From the NCBI GenBank assembly GCA_017881185.1, contig JADGRE010000015.1:1-48893 (forward strand): a stretch of 48,893 bases of DNA, given 5' to 3'. Shown here piece by piece: positions 25,101 to 34,412 of the stretch (its first letter is position 1; each line of letters opens with the position of its first letter). Below the pieces are notes generated by a model. That model worked only from the letters and a program-made list of their open reading frames with translations. It had not been told where the DNA came from and made no database searches. The DNA is from Pseudomonadota bacterium (GTDB taxonomy: Bacteria; Myxococcota_A; Polyangia; Polyangiales; JAFGIB01). A program made the position numbers and the translations under genes.

Positions 25101-28100
25101 TTCGTTGCAGCGCGGATCGTCTTCCAGCGCCTGCCGATAGCACTCGATGGCTTCGGCCAGATCGTTCAGCTCGCTCTGCAGCACGCGTCCGGAGTGGCAG
25201 CGCAAGCGCACGCGTTCCTCGGTGCTGGCCGTGAGACTGGCCTGCGTGGCGAGGTTATCGAGCAAGTCTTGCCACATGCCCTGGCGTTCGTAGAGCGCGG
25301 CCAGCCGCGCGATCGCGACGGCGTTCTGAGGCTCGTCATCGAGCACGCGGCGGTAGGCTTCGATGGCATCTTCGTAGCGATGCAGCTGCTCTTCGGCCAC
25401 GCCACCCAAGCGCACGCCCAGCTCGGCGCGCGTGGCGGGGTCCTGCGCGAGCTCGATGCGCCGCGAGAGAATCGCTGACAGCTCGGCACCCTGCCCGCCC
25501 GCCGCATACAGGCGGTCGAGCGCTTCGAGCGCCTGCTCGTCGGTCTCGAGCTCCTCGAGCGCCCGCTTGTACGCTGCGATGGCCGCATCGCGATCGCCAA
25601 CGAGGTCATCGAGCACCGAACCCATGCGTCGCAGCACGTCGGCGCGCTCCTCCGAGCTGAACGCCGACTTCACCTTGCGCTCGAGCACCGCGACGAGGCC
25701 GCGCCAATCACCCACCATGGTGAGCAGCGACTCCAGAGCATCGAGTGTGCTCGGGTCGTCGGCGTCGATGGCCAGCAGCTGCTCGTACGCCTGAATCGCG
25801 GCGCGTGGATCGCCGAGCTTCTCGTCGTGGACACGCGCGATGGTCGTCAACAGCTGCGCCTTCACCGCGTCGTCCTGCGCCACGAGCAAAGCGCCTTCGT
25901 ACGCGGCAATGTGCTCGTCCCAGGCATCGCGCCGGGCCGCGAGTCGATCCACGTGCGCGCGCGTGCTGTCGTTGTCGGGCTCGCGCTTGAAGGCGCGCGC
26001 GTAGGCATGGAATGCCAGGCGCAGATCGTTACCGCGCCGCTCGTGCAACTGGCCGACCTCGGACAACAGGCGCACAGCTTCGGCCGGGTCCTGCAGCAGC
26101 GACAGGCGCGCCTCGTAGATGGCGATCAGCTTCTTCCACTGATCCAGGTGCTGGTAGACCGGCTCCAGAATCTCGGTGACGCGCAGCGTGTGCGCCTCGC
26201 GCTGCACGAGCTGTTCGAGCGCCGCGATGGAAGGCGCGTGCCCGGGATCCAGCTGCAGTGCCTCTTCGAAGGCCTCGATGGCGCCGGTCTCGTCGCCCAG
26301 GCGCGTCGACAAGAGCTCGCCAAGCCGGAACTTGAGCGCGACTTGCTCGCTCTTGCCCGAGCTGTGCTCCATGCGACGACGCAGGTGCTCCGCGAGACTC
26401 GCGTAGTCTTCCGATTGTCCGAGCATGCCCTCGACACCGGAGATGGCCTCCGCGTTGGTCGGCTCCAGCTCGAGTATCTCGCGATAGCTCTCGATCGCGG
26501 CTTTGCGGTCGGAGAGCTCGGTGGCGTACAAGCGCGCGCTCTTGTGTAGGAGCGCGACACGCTGCGCATCGCTGGCTGCGGCCTCGGCCTGCTTCTTGTA
26601 GAGCACGAGCAGCGCCGCGTGGTTGGCGCTGCGCTGGTAGGCAGCTTCGATGGCCGAGAACGCCACCGCATCCTGCGAGTCGAACTCTAACGCTTTGTTG
26701 TAGAACTCGGCGGCCTTCACCGCGTTGACGACGCGCTCGTCGTAGAGCGAACCCACGTAGCGCGCGAGCTTGGCGGTGATCTCGTCGTTCGCCGCCTCGG
26801 GCAGCGCTTCGCCCAGGATCTTGGCGAGCCGACTCCACTGCCCGCCGACCTTCGCCAGGCGCGTGAGGGTCTCCCACTGCTCCTCGTCGCGCGGGTCTTC
26901 GCGGAACAGGCGCGCGTACACTTCCATGGTCTCGTCGAAGTCTTCGAGCTGTTCCTCGTAGATGCGCCCCAGGCGCAAGAGCAAGCGCTTGCGCTCTTCG
27001 AGATCGAGCTCGCCATCGACGCGCGCGCGCAGTGCCGCCGTCAGCTTCGCCCACTCCATGCGGGCCAGGTAGCCGGGCTCGAGCAACTCGGCGGCCGTGG
27101 TGCGGTACTCGCCGTGCTCGTTCATGATCGATTCGAGCAACGCGATGGAATCTGGGTGGTTGGGGTTGGCCGTGATGGCCTCGCGCAGATGTTCGAGCGC
27201 TGCCTGCGTGTCGGACAGGTGCTGGCGACAGTTACGCGCCAGTTGGAAGCGCAGCTCCACGGCATCGCCGACCCGCCGTTCCAGCTGCTGCTCGTACATG
27301 CTCGACAGATCGGCCCAGCGATGCGTGCGCTGGTACAGCCGCTGCAACGAGTCGTAGGCCGCCTTGTCGGGCGCATCGGCCACGAGGTCTTCGAGCGCGG
27401 CGATGGCCTTGTCGGCGTCGTCCAGGCCGCGTTCGTAGACGTCGGCCTGCCGCGACAGGAGCTGCGCGCGCTGCGCAGGGTTGCTCGTGAGCTCGGTCTT
27501 GCGCTTGAGCACTTCGATCAACGCCGCGTGATCGCCGACTTCTTCGTCGAGCGCGCACAGGGCATCGAGCGCGGGCAGGTCGTCGGGCTGCTCCTCGAGT
27601 ACCTTGCGAAAGCTGCTGCGTGCGAGCGAAGTATCGGCGAGCTTCTCGCGCGCGACCTCGGCGACCTTACGGTAGGCGCGCACCTTCTCGTCGACGTCGA
27701 CAATCTCGGGTGCGATCTCCTGCAAGCACGCGACGTACTCCGCGTAGCGGCCGGTCATCTCGGCCATGCGGGTGTACTCGGCCAAGAGCTGCGGCAAGCT
27801 CTCGTGGGCGCGGCCCGCACGCACGGCGCGACCGAGGTAGCCCATGGCCTGGGCCGCGTCGTTCTGGCCGTGCTCCGCAATCTCGGCGGCGCGACGCAAC
27901 GCGCCGAGCTGCTCCAGTTCGTCGTCGGTTTCGGCAAGCAGCTCGAACACTGCCAGCAGGCGGTCGTAGCTGCCCATGGCTTCGTAGCGCGGCGCAGCGA
28001 CGCGCGCAGCGTCACGCCGGAACGCGAAGCTCACGTCACGCATCAGCGTCTCGAGCGCGGCCAAGGTGAGCGTGTGCTGGGGGTCGTCCTCGAGCACGCC

Positions 28101-31100
28101 TTCGTAGACCGAGATGGCGCGTTCTGGCTCGCCCTGCTTGTCACGCAGCAGCTCGGCCATTCGGTAACGCAAGTTGGCGCGCTCTTGCGACGGCTCGAGC
28201 AGCGACTCTGCCGCTTCGAGCGTGGCCAGCAGATCGGCGTAGCGGCCGGACGACTCGTACAACCGCCCGAGCGCGGCGAGCGTGTCGCGATCGTTGCCGA
28301 ACGCGCTGAGCACCTCGTTGTAGGCCTCGATGGCGTGCTCGACGTCGCCGCGCTTCTCTTCGTGCACGACCGCCACGCGCCGCAGCAGCTCGCGCCGTGC
28401 GACGTCGTCGCTTGCCCCTTGTGCGCGCCTGCCAACCACCTCGACCAGCGGCAACCACTGCTGCGTGCGCTCGTACAGACGCTCGAGGGCGAGCAACGCG
28501 TCGTCGTCACCTGCATCGAGCTCCAGGCGCTTCTGTTGGGTGGCGATCGCACCCTGCATGTCGTCCAGCTTGTGCTCGTAGAGCTCCGCCAGGCGCAAGA
28601 GCAGCTGCTCGCGCGTACGGCCATCGAGCTCGAGCTCGACCTGGCGCTCCAGGTCTTTCGCGAGCCTCACATGATCGCCCGCGTGAATGTGAATGCGCTC
28701 GAGTGCCTTCGCGACCTCGAGCACCACGTCGTCGCGCCCGCCTGCGCTCGTCGCGAGTGTCAGCACGCGGTCGTAGACGCGTTCGGCCGCGACGCGATCA
28801 TCGAGGTACTGGTCGAGCAGCTGTGCGAGCTCCAGCAAGAGTTCGATCTGCACGTCGGGGTCTTGCACGGCCTCGGCCGCATGTTCGAGCACCTGCGCAC
28901 GCCTACGCCGATAGGCGTCGCGCGTGGCCGCAACGCGCGCCAGCGCTTCGCGCACGATCTTGTCGCTCGGGTCGGACTCCACGGCGCGCGCGTACGCAAC
29001 GAACGCTGCCTCCGGATCGCGCAGGCGGTGCTCGTGCAGCTCGCCCACACGCAACAGCAACGCCGCTTGCGCGTCGCGGCTCGGGCGGTCGACGACCTGA
29101 ATCTCCAGCACGCGCGCGAGATCGGCGTACGCGCCTTGGCTCTCGTACACGGGCTCCAAGATGGCGGCCACGCGCTGGCGCTGGCTCTCCACCGCGAGCA
29201 AACGCGCGAGCGCAGCCTGCGCGCGCAAGTGGTGCGGCTGGTTGGTGAGCACGCCCTCGTACTGGTCGACTGCGGGGCCCGGCTCCGAGAGCTTGGTCTC
29301 GTAGAGCTCGCCCAAGCGGTACATCAGGTCGACCTGGTCGTAGCCCTCGGCCTGGTCGAGGTTCGCGCGCAGCAGGTTCGACAAGTCGCGGTAGCGCTCG
29401 GTGCGCTCGTAGAGCTTCTCCAGCGTGCGGCGCGACGGACCGTGATCGGGCGCAAGCTCGAGCACCGCCTGATAGGCCTCGATGGCCATGTCGGGCTTGT
29501 CGAGGATCTCCTCGAACAGAAAGCAGACCTGCAGCAGCAAGTCCAAGCGTTGCGTGGTGTCGACGGTCTCGTCGATGCGCTTGCGGTAGAGCGCCTGCAA
29601 GTCTTCCCAGCGCTCTTGGTTGGTATAGATCTCTTTGAGCGCCGTGAACGCGACGTCGGCGAGTGGATCGTGCACGAGCACGCGCTTGTGGAACGGCTCG
29701 GCCTCCTGAGGCTCGCTCAACACTTCGTCGTAGATGCTTGCCGCGCGAATCGCGAGCGTGGCCTTGTCGGTGTCGGACAACGCCGGGGACTCGATCGCTC
29801 GCGCGTAGGCGTTCGCGAGCGCGCGGTGCTGGCCGGCCGTCTCGGCCGCGGCGGCCAGACGGTCCCAAAGCGTTTCGTCGTCGGGCTGCTCGAGGAACGC
29901 TTGCTCGAGCGCGCTGTAGGCACCGAGCGCATCGCCTAGCTTGCCGCCCCTGATTTCCGCCATGCGCAGGCGCAGGCGCTTGAGCTCCACCTCGTCGCGC
30001 ACGGTCTGCAAGCGCTGCGCGACCACCTTCGCCAGACGGTCGAAACGACCGGCCCGCTCGTACGACTTCTCGAGCGTGACCAGGATGCCACCGCGCAGCG
30101 CACTCTCGTCAGCTGCCAACTTCTCGAGTGCAGCGAGGCTCGGCCCGTGCTCGGGATCGAGCTCGAGCACTTCGGTGAACACGGTGGCGGCGCCGCCAGG
30201 TTGCGCCAGCTTGTCGAGCAAGAGCGCCCCGAGGCGCGCGCCCAGATCGATGCGCGCCGCGCGCTCTTCCTCGACCGTGCGTCGCGTCTCCAGCACCTCG
30301 GCGAGCTCTTCGTGCCGGCCTGCGGCGAGCGCCAGCCGATCGAGCGCCGACCACACGTCGCGATTGGTCGGCTCCAGCTTCGACAGTGCCCGATAGCGCT
30401 CGGCAGCGGCCTTCGGATCGTCGAGCTTGTTCTCTTCGATCGTGGCCAGCTCATGCAGAATCTCTGCACGCGCGCTAGCGTCTCGCGTCTGCGCGAGCTT
30501 GTGCAAGAGCAGCTTGCGAATGTCGTCGGCGCGTTGCTCGGCACGGTAGATACGATCGAGCGCTGCGAGCGCTGCAGCGTCGTCCGGCACCTTGGCCAAC
30601 ACCAACTGCCACTCACTGGCGGCGAGCTCGGCACGACCCAGACGTTCACCCGCGAGGGTCGCCACGCGGCGATGTAAGAGCAGCGCTTCGTCGGCCGGGG
30701 CACGCTCGGCGCGCGCGCGGTATTGCTCGACCACGCGGTCGAGCGCTTGCGCGAGCTCGCCTGCGGCTTCCAAGCTTTCGCGCATGCCCGTGGCGTCCGG
30801 TGCCAGCTGGTACGCGGCAAGCGCATAACCGAACGCGCTCTCACCGTCGCGCAGCTTCTCGTGCGAGAGCGTGCGCAAGCGCGCCAGCAAGGCGAGCTTC
30901 TCGTCCTTGGCGCTGTCGGCTAGGCCTTGGCGCACCACCTCGAGCACCGCGCACAGCCGAGACCACTTCTCTTCTTCTTCGTAGAGCGGCGCGAGCGCTC
31001 GCGCCGCTCGCACGTTCTGCGGGTCCACGCTGAGCACGCGCTCGTAGCTGCGCTGCGCCCGCGCAGGCTCGCCGATCTTGTCTTCGAACACGCGTGCGGC

Positions 31101-33422
31101 ACGCAGGCTGAGGTCGACCTTCACTTCGCGCGCTTGCGCGGCGTCGGCCTCGCCCGAGAGCACGTCGACCAGCGCTTCGAAGTCGCCCGCGCGTTCGTAG
31201 AGCGCTTCGAGCGCATCCCACTCGCCGAACGAGAGCAAGCTGTCACGCAAGCTACGCAGCGCCCGCCCCTGCTTGGGATCGAGCTCCAAGATGCGCCGCC
31301 AGGCGCGGCTAGCGGCCTCCGGGTCGGCGCTGCGCTCGGAGTGCAAGCTGCCAAGCTTGAGCAAGACGCGGATGCGCGCCTCGTCGCTGGTGTCGCGCGC
31401 CACTTGCAGCTCGAGTACCTGCGCGAGCGTGGCCCAGTCTTTTTCGCGCTCGGCGAGCTTCTCGAGCGAGTCGAGCGCCAGCCCGCCGTGCTGCGGGTCG
31501 CCCGACACCTCGCGCCACAGCTCGACGGCGTCGTGGTAGCGCTGCAGCCGGTCGGCCGCGAGCTCCGCCATCATTACGGTGAGCTTGGCGCGCACGGTGG
31601 GATCGCTCGCTACGATGCGCTCTTTCTTGAGCACCTCGAACAGCTGCTTCCAAGCGCGCTTCTTTTCGTAGATGTCGCGCAAGCGCGAGAGCGCTTCGCG
31701 GTTGTTGGGCTCGAGCTCGAGCACCTTCTCGAGCGGCGACGCCGCCTGGTTGTAGTTCGAGAAGTGCTCCACCCACAGCTGCGCCACCTGCAAATAGGTC
31801 GCGATGCGGGCAGCGCGGTCGGACAAGAGCTCGGCGTCCGCCGACAGCACGTTGATCAAGTCGTTCCAGCGGCCGAGCTCGCGGTACTTGTCGGCCAACG
31901 CTCCGAGCGTCGCGCGGTCCGAGGGCGAAAGGCGCAAGATGGCGTTGTAGGCATTGATGAGCATGCCATCGAGCCGCAGGTGGTCGCGGTACACCTGCGC
32001 CAGCTCGCGCAAGACTTCCACCTTGCGCGGGGCATCCGCGTCGGGAATGGCGTCGACTTGGGCCTTGAGCAGGTCGACGAGCGCGTTCCACTTCTCCGAC
32101 TTCGCGTAGAGCGCCTTGAGCACGTCGTTGGCGTCGGTGTTCAGCGGATCGATGCGCTGCACGGTCTTCCAGGCTTCGATGGCGCGGTCGGGCGTGCCGG
32201 GCAGCGCCTGTGCCAGACGCGCGGCCTCCGCAGCGAGCTCCACCTTGCGCGGAGGCGCGAGCGACACGCGCTGCGCATCGGACAACACACGGATCAGCGG
32301 CTCGAGCTCTCCGCTCTGTCGCGAGTGCTCGCGGTAGAAATCGAGCATCGCCGGGTGCGCCGGGTCGAGCTTACGCAGACGCGCGAAGTACGGCTCGGCT
32401 TCCGCCGCGTGCTTGCGCATGCGCCAGTGCACCATGCCGATCTGCAGCAGGATGCCCTGCTCCACCTCGACCTTCTGCGGCACGCGCAGCGCGTCTTCGT
32501 ACAGGCCGACCAAGTGGTCCCACTGCTCCCCCTCGGTGAAGTGCTCCGAGAGATAGGTCATGGCTTCGGGATTGGTCGGATCGAAGTCCAGCACGCGCTC
32601 GTAGCAGGCAGCCGCGCGGCTCTTCTCGCCTAGCTTGCGCGCAAAGGTGCGCGCGGAGCGCACGTAGCAGTTGACGCGGTCTTGCTTGTCACGTGCGGCT
32701 TCCGCTGTGTCGAGCAGGTGTTGCGCGAGCGCATTCCATTCTTCGCGCTCGCGCAGCGTGTGCTCGTAGAGCATCGCGGCCCGCATGTTCGCCGGATCGA
32801 GCTCGAGCGCCTTCTTGAACAGCTTCTCGGCCTCTTTGCCCTTGCCCTTGCGCTTCCACTCCCACGACAGGCAGGCGGCGCGCAGCAACAGCGAGGTCTT
32901 GAGCGACAGGTCGGAAGCTGACTCGGCTTCTTCCACGAAGCGCTTGGCGAACTTCTTCCAGCTGGCCTCGGCTTGCTCCAGCCGGCGCAGCGCTTCGGTG
33001 ATCTCGGTGTCGTCGCCCTTGATCTCGAGCGCCTTGCCGTAGGCCGCGCGCGCGCCTTCGGGATCGAGCAGCAGCTCGGTGCGCAGGCGCCCAAGCTCCT
33101 TCCACAAGGAAGCGCACAGGGAGTTGTCGTCCTGCACGAGCGGGATCTCGGCCTCCATCAGCCGTGCCACGGTGGACATCTCGCCGCGCAGCTCGTGGCC
33201 CCGGCGCGCCATCTCCATGAGCCGCGCCGGCTCCGGGCCGAGCAGCTCGGTGTCGCCGGAGGCGATGATCCGATTGATTTGGGCCAATGCCTCCCGGTCA
33301 TCCGGGTCGGCCTCGAGCACGCCAAGGTAGTTGCTGAGCTTCAAGCGCCGCGCTGGCTCGCCCTGACCCGCTGGTGTCCCGTTTGCTGCGGGTGCGGCCA
33401 TGTCGGTTCGTGTCTGCGCCAC
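22137..33422 (-). CDS. giant TPR-like repeat protein, ~3,761 aa
   Basis: Uninterrupted 11.3-kb ORF; successive units such as LLLRVGELHEHRL.DPEAAFVAYARAVE.DP.....EALARV; one unit measured by hand at 72 aa. Start GTG 33422 or ATG 33401. Confidence 0.96.
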   Translation of the reverse strand: MAQTRTDMAAPAANGTPAGQGEPARRLKLSNYLGVLEADPDDREALAQINRIIASGDTELLGPEPARLMEMARRGHELRGEMSTVARLMEAEIPLVQDDNSLCASLWKELGRLRTELLLDPEGARAAYGKALEIKGDDTEITEALRRLEQAEASWKKFAKRFVEEAESASDLSLKTSLLLRAACLSWEWKRKGKGKEAEKLFKKALELDPANMRAAMLYEHTLREREEWNALAQHLLDTAEAARDKQDRVNCYVRSARTFARKLGEKSRAAACYERVLDFDPTNPEAMTYLSEHFTEGEQWDHLVGLYEDALRVPQKVEVEQGILLQIGMVHWRMRKHAAEAEPYFARLRKLDPAHPAMLDFYREHSRQSGELEPLIRVLSDAQRVSLAPPRKVELAAEAARLAQALPGTPDRAIEAWKTVQRIDPLNTDANDVLKALYAKSEKWNALVDLLKAQVDAIPDADAPRKVEVLRELAQVYRDHLRLDGMLINAYNAILRLSPSDRATLGALADKYRELGRWNDLINVLSADAELLSDRAARIATYLQVAQLWVEHFSNYNQAASPLEKVLELEPNNREALSRLRDIYEKKRAWKQLFEVLKKERIVASDPTVRAKLTVMMAELAADRLQRYHDAVELWREVSGDPQHGGLALDSLEKLAEREKDWATLAQVLELQVARDTSDEARIRVLLKLGSLHSERSADPEAASRAWRRILELDPKQGRALRSLRDSLLSFGEWDALEALYERAGDFEALVDVLSGEADAAQAREVKVDLSLRAARVFEDKIGEPARAQRSYERVLSVDPQNVRAARALAPLYEEEEKWSRLCAVLEVVRQGLADSAKDEKLALLARLRTLSHEKLRDGESAFGYALAAYQLAPDATGMRESLEAAGELAQALDRVVEQYRARAERAPADEALLLHRRVATLAGERLGRAELAASEWQLVLAKVPDDAAALAALDRIYRAEQRADDIRKLLLHKLAQTRDASARAEILHELATIEENKLDDPKAAAERYRALSKLEPTNRDVWSALDRLALAAGRHEELAEVLETRRTVEEERAARIDLGARLGALLLDKLAQPGGAATVFTEVLELDPEHGPSLAALEKLAADESALRGGILVTLEKSYERAGRFDRLAKVVAQRLQTVRDEVELKRLRLRMAEIRGGKLGDALGAYSALEQAFLEQPDDETLWDRLAAAAETAGQHRALANAYARAIESPALSDTDKATLAIRAASIYDEVLSEPQEAEPFHKRVLVHDPLADVAFTALKEIYTNQERWEDLQALYRKRIDETVDTTQRLDLLLQVCFLFEEILDKPDMAIEAYQAVLELAPDHGPSRRTLEKLYERTERYRDLSNLLRANLDQAEGYDQVDLMYRLGELYETKLSEPGPAVDQYEGVLTNQPHHLRAQAALARLLAVESQRQRVAAILEPVYESQGAYADLARVLEIQVVDRPSRDAQAALLLRVGELHEHRLRDPEAAFVAYARAVESDPSDKIVREALARVAATRDAYRRRRAQVLEHAAEAVQDPDVQIELLLELAQLLDQYLDDRVAAERVYDRVLTLATSAGGRDDVVLEVAKALERIHIHAGDHVRLAKDLERQVELELDGRTREQLLLRLAELYEHKLDDMQGAIATQQKRLELDAGDDDALLALERLYERTQQWLPLVEVVGRRAQGASDDVARRELLRRVAVVHEEKRGDVEHAIEAYNEVLSAFGNDRDTLAALGRLYESSGRYADLLATLEAAESLLEPSQERANLRYRMAELLRDKQGEPERAISVYEGVLEDDPQHTLTLAALETLMRDVSFAFRRDAARVAAPRYEAMGSYDRLLAVFELLAETDDELEQLGALRRAAEIAEHGQNDAAQAMGYLGRAVRAGRAHESLPQLLAEYTRMAEMTGRYAEYVACLQEIAPEIVDVDEKVRAYRKVAEVAREKLADTSLARSSFRKVLEEQPDDLPALDALCALDEEVGDHAALIEVLKRKTELTSNPAQRAQLLSRQADVYERGLDDADKAIAALEDLVADAPDKAAYDSLQRLYQRTHRWADLSSMYEQQLERRVGDAVELRFQLARNCRQHLSDTQAALEHLREAITANPNHPDSIALLESIMNEHGEYRTTAAELLEPGYLARMEWAKLTAALRARVDGELDLEERKRLLLRLGRIYEEQLEDFDETMEVYARLFREDPRDEEQWETLTRLAKVGGQWSRLAKILGEALPEAANDEITAKLARYVGSLYDERVVNAVKAAEFYNKALEFDSQDAVAFSAIEAAYQRSANHAALLVLYKKQAEAAASDAQRVALLHKSARLYATELSDRKAAIESYREILELEPTNAEAISGVEGMLGQSEDYASLAEHLRRRMEHSSGKSEQVALKFRLGELLSTRLGDETGAIEAFEEALQLDPGHAPSIAALEQLVQREAHTLRVTEILEPVYQHLDQWKKLIAIYEARLSLLQDPAEAVRLLSEVGQLHERRGNDLRLAFHAYARAFKREPDNDSTRAHVDRLAARRDAWDEHIAAYEGALLVAQDDAVKAQLLTTIARVHDEKLGDPRAAIQAYEQLLAIDADDPSTLDALESLLTMVGDWRGLVAVLERKVKSAFSSEERADVLRRMGSVLDDLVGDRDAAIAAYKRALEELETDEQALEALDRLYAAGGQGAELSAILSRRIELAQDPATRAELGVRLGGVAEEQLHRYEDAIEAYRRVLDDEPQNAVAIARLAALYERQGMWQDLLDNLATQASLTASTEERVRLRCHSGRVLQSELNDLAEAIECYRQALEDDPRCNEAVQALMALTVKEEHRARAAEIVEPLLRDQARWDDLVQLIERRVESILDPSERRAELVRLAEIHENGRKVPADAFAALTRALADEPADLEVQDELERLAVLLGTWPKLASVFMERAQSMSEPSESAALYRRAGRIAEHQMHDDTLAISAYVHASERDDDAPETLLALDALYDKTKQHEQLVEVLERRIAALSAPSERAELLIRLGALRDQQFNDGRGAFVAYQEVLDNDGTDARALAGMERLGQRDDLARDVLEVLERCYRDAGALEKVVGLYEIKIRLAPMDSEKVRLLREAAVLWEQELSEPRRALGCLRRAYELDCRDAGLLDELEHLAKAADAWQDLSGLSEGLIASGALEGANKREAAQRCAGWYRDHLGDLQGEERCLRAVLAVEPTALAVHERVTEIVRARDDKPALVEVLRAMAEAEPESTRRREHLMEAGRLASELGSVDIAARCFDAVLAADAHDAEALNALAEIRAAQGRAGDMVALLTRLLTALPEGPSELARRTGLRYRIAQAQADALQDREAALASYRALLENAPDEVAARAALEDLLQSLGRWDELRAALEQRLQRGGSSDERLQVRIKLARLAEQQLRQPDLAIAQLVEILREQPDHPQAVAELERLYRDNAHHAELAAFLLERAARAQTAGDTQLAISRLWALCAVAEESLNDPEQALSALSRMHALAPQERGAVEGLIRLHQAAGRLAEAAQLMQTLMQLQPPAEAIDTAYALAELAAGKLSDPATVEAALTHALTLDPSRAQTVHKLKAHHEATGAWDKLAQLLVREAEAAADAPAQVALWNRIASLYADKLKDPASAVAYLERAVALVPDDRATLLALCDLYIAAQRQTDAVPVLEKIIASYGGRRAKEVAIYEHRLGQAYESGGQEDEALKHYDAAFKIDLTSVPVLRDLARLCLGRGDLDRAQKTYRALLLQKLGADVGIQKADVYFHLGEISAKQNDKPKAKAMLERAISEAGQHPAAKALLEQL

Positions 33423-33609
33423 GCGATCCTAGCCCACGCCGCGTGCGGTCCTACTGCCTGCATATCCGCGGACCGGCGTCCGGCGATGGTACTGATGCGG
33501 GGCTGCCACACGCAAGCACGAATCGTGGCTCTCTTGCAGTTGCCCAAACACCACCAAGTCCAACCACGAACACTGCCGAAGCGCGACGCGGCCGCCAACC
33601 AAGCGCGAC

Positions 33610-34335
33610 TCAGAACGTCATCAGTGCGCCCGCCCAACTGAGCGCACCCCACGTCACGATGCCCGAGGCCAAGTGCACCGTGGCCAGCGCTTGCAGCGTC
33701 TTGTAGTTGTTGGCCCGGTCGAGGCCGAGCCAGTTGTTGGCGATGACGACACCGATCAACCCCTGCAGCACCATGCCGCCGAAGTGCACCCAGCGCAGCG
33801 TCTTGTGCAAACGCAAAGTCTTGGCGAACTCGCCCTTGCCCGAGGAGAGGTCGTCCGGGTCCGGCATCATGAACGAGAGCGTGAACGTGCTCGCGTAGAG
33901 CGCCGTGGTCACGCCCGCGCTGATGGCGTGCGCGGTGCGCAGCGATCTACAGCCACCATCACCGCCTATCGCGCTGCCCCGCACGCATGGGTTGTCGGCC
34001 TGGCTGGAGAAGGCGCCGTAGAGGTTGTAGTAGCTCATCACGCCCAGAGCGACCGTGACGGTCATCGCGCCCCAGGTGCTGATACCCAGGATGCGATGGA
34101 TGCCGGCGATTGAGTTGCGACGCCGCGTCTGCGCCAGGTACTCGGCTTGCGACGCGTCGTTCTCGGCACTGGCGTCGGCGCTCGCCTCGCTCGCGGCCGC
34201 CTCACCCGCAGCCAGCTCTGCGACGACGTGTGCCGAAAGATCGAGCACCGCCGGCGTAGTCGAAGCCAACGCGGGTGCCGACAGTGAGAAACCGAAGATC
34301 GGCGTTGCCAACAAAAGCGCAGTCAAGCCACCCAT
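33610..34335 (-). CDS. multi-pass membrane protein, possibly cytochrome b561-like
   Basis: Signal/TM start MGGLTALLLATPIFGFSLSAPALA; several membrane segments with His (HRILGISTWGAM, TAHAISAGVTTAL, LRLHKTLRWVHFGGMVLQGLIGVV, ATVHLASGIVTWGAL). Confidence 0.65.
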   Translation of the reverse strand: MGGLTALLLATPIFGFSLSAPALASTTPAVLDLSAHVVAELAAGEAAASEASADASAENDASQAEYLAQTRRRNSIAGIHRILGISTWGAMTVTVALGVMSYYNLYGAFSSQADNPCVRGSAIGGDGGCRSLRTAHAISAGVTTALYASTFTLSFMMPDPDDLSSGKGEFAKTLRLHKTLRWVHFGGMVLQGLIGVVIANNWLGLDRANNYKTLQALATVHLASGIVTWGALSWAGALMTF

Positions 34336-34412
34336 GAGAACCTCCACGCACCCCTGCGCCCCGGTGTCGTTAGCAGAGTCCGAGCGTTTTCTACAGCGTC
34401 TCCACAGCATCT

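Noticed and set aside
27114-29939. 941-aa plus-strand ORF inside the giant TPR gene
   Set aside because: Antisense frame kept open by GC-rich codon usage; composition is Leu/Val/Arg/His-rich with no recognisable domain, and the minus-strand TPR frame is clearly coding.
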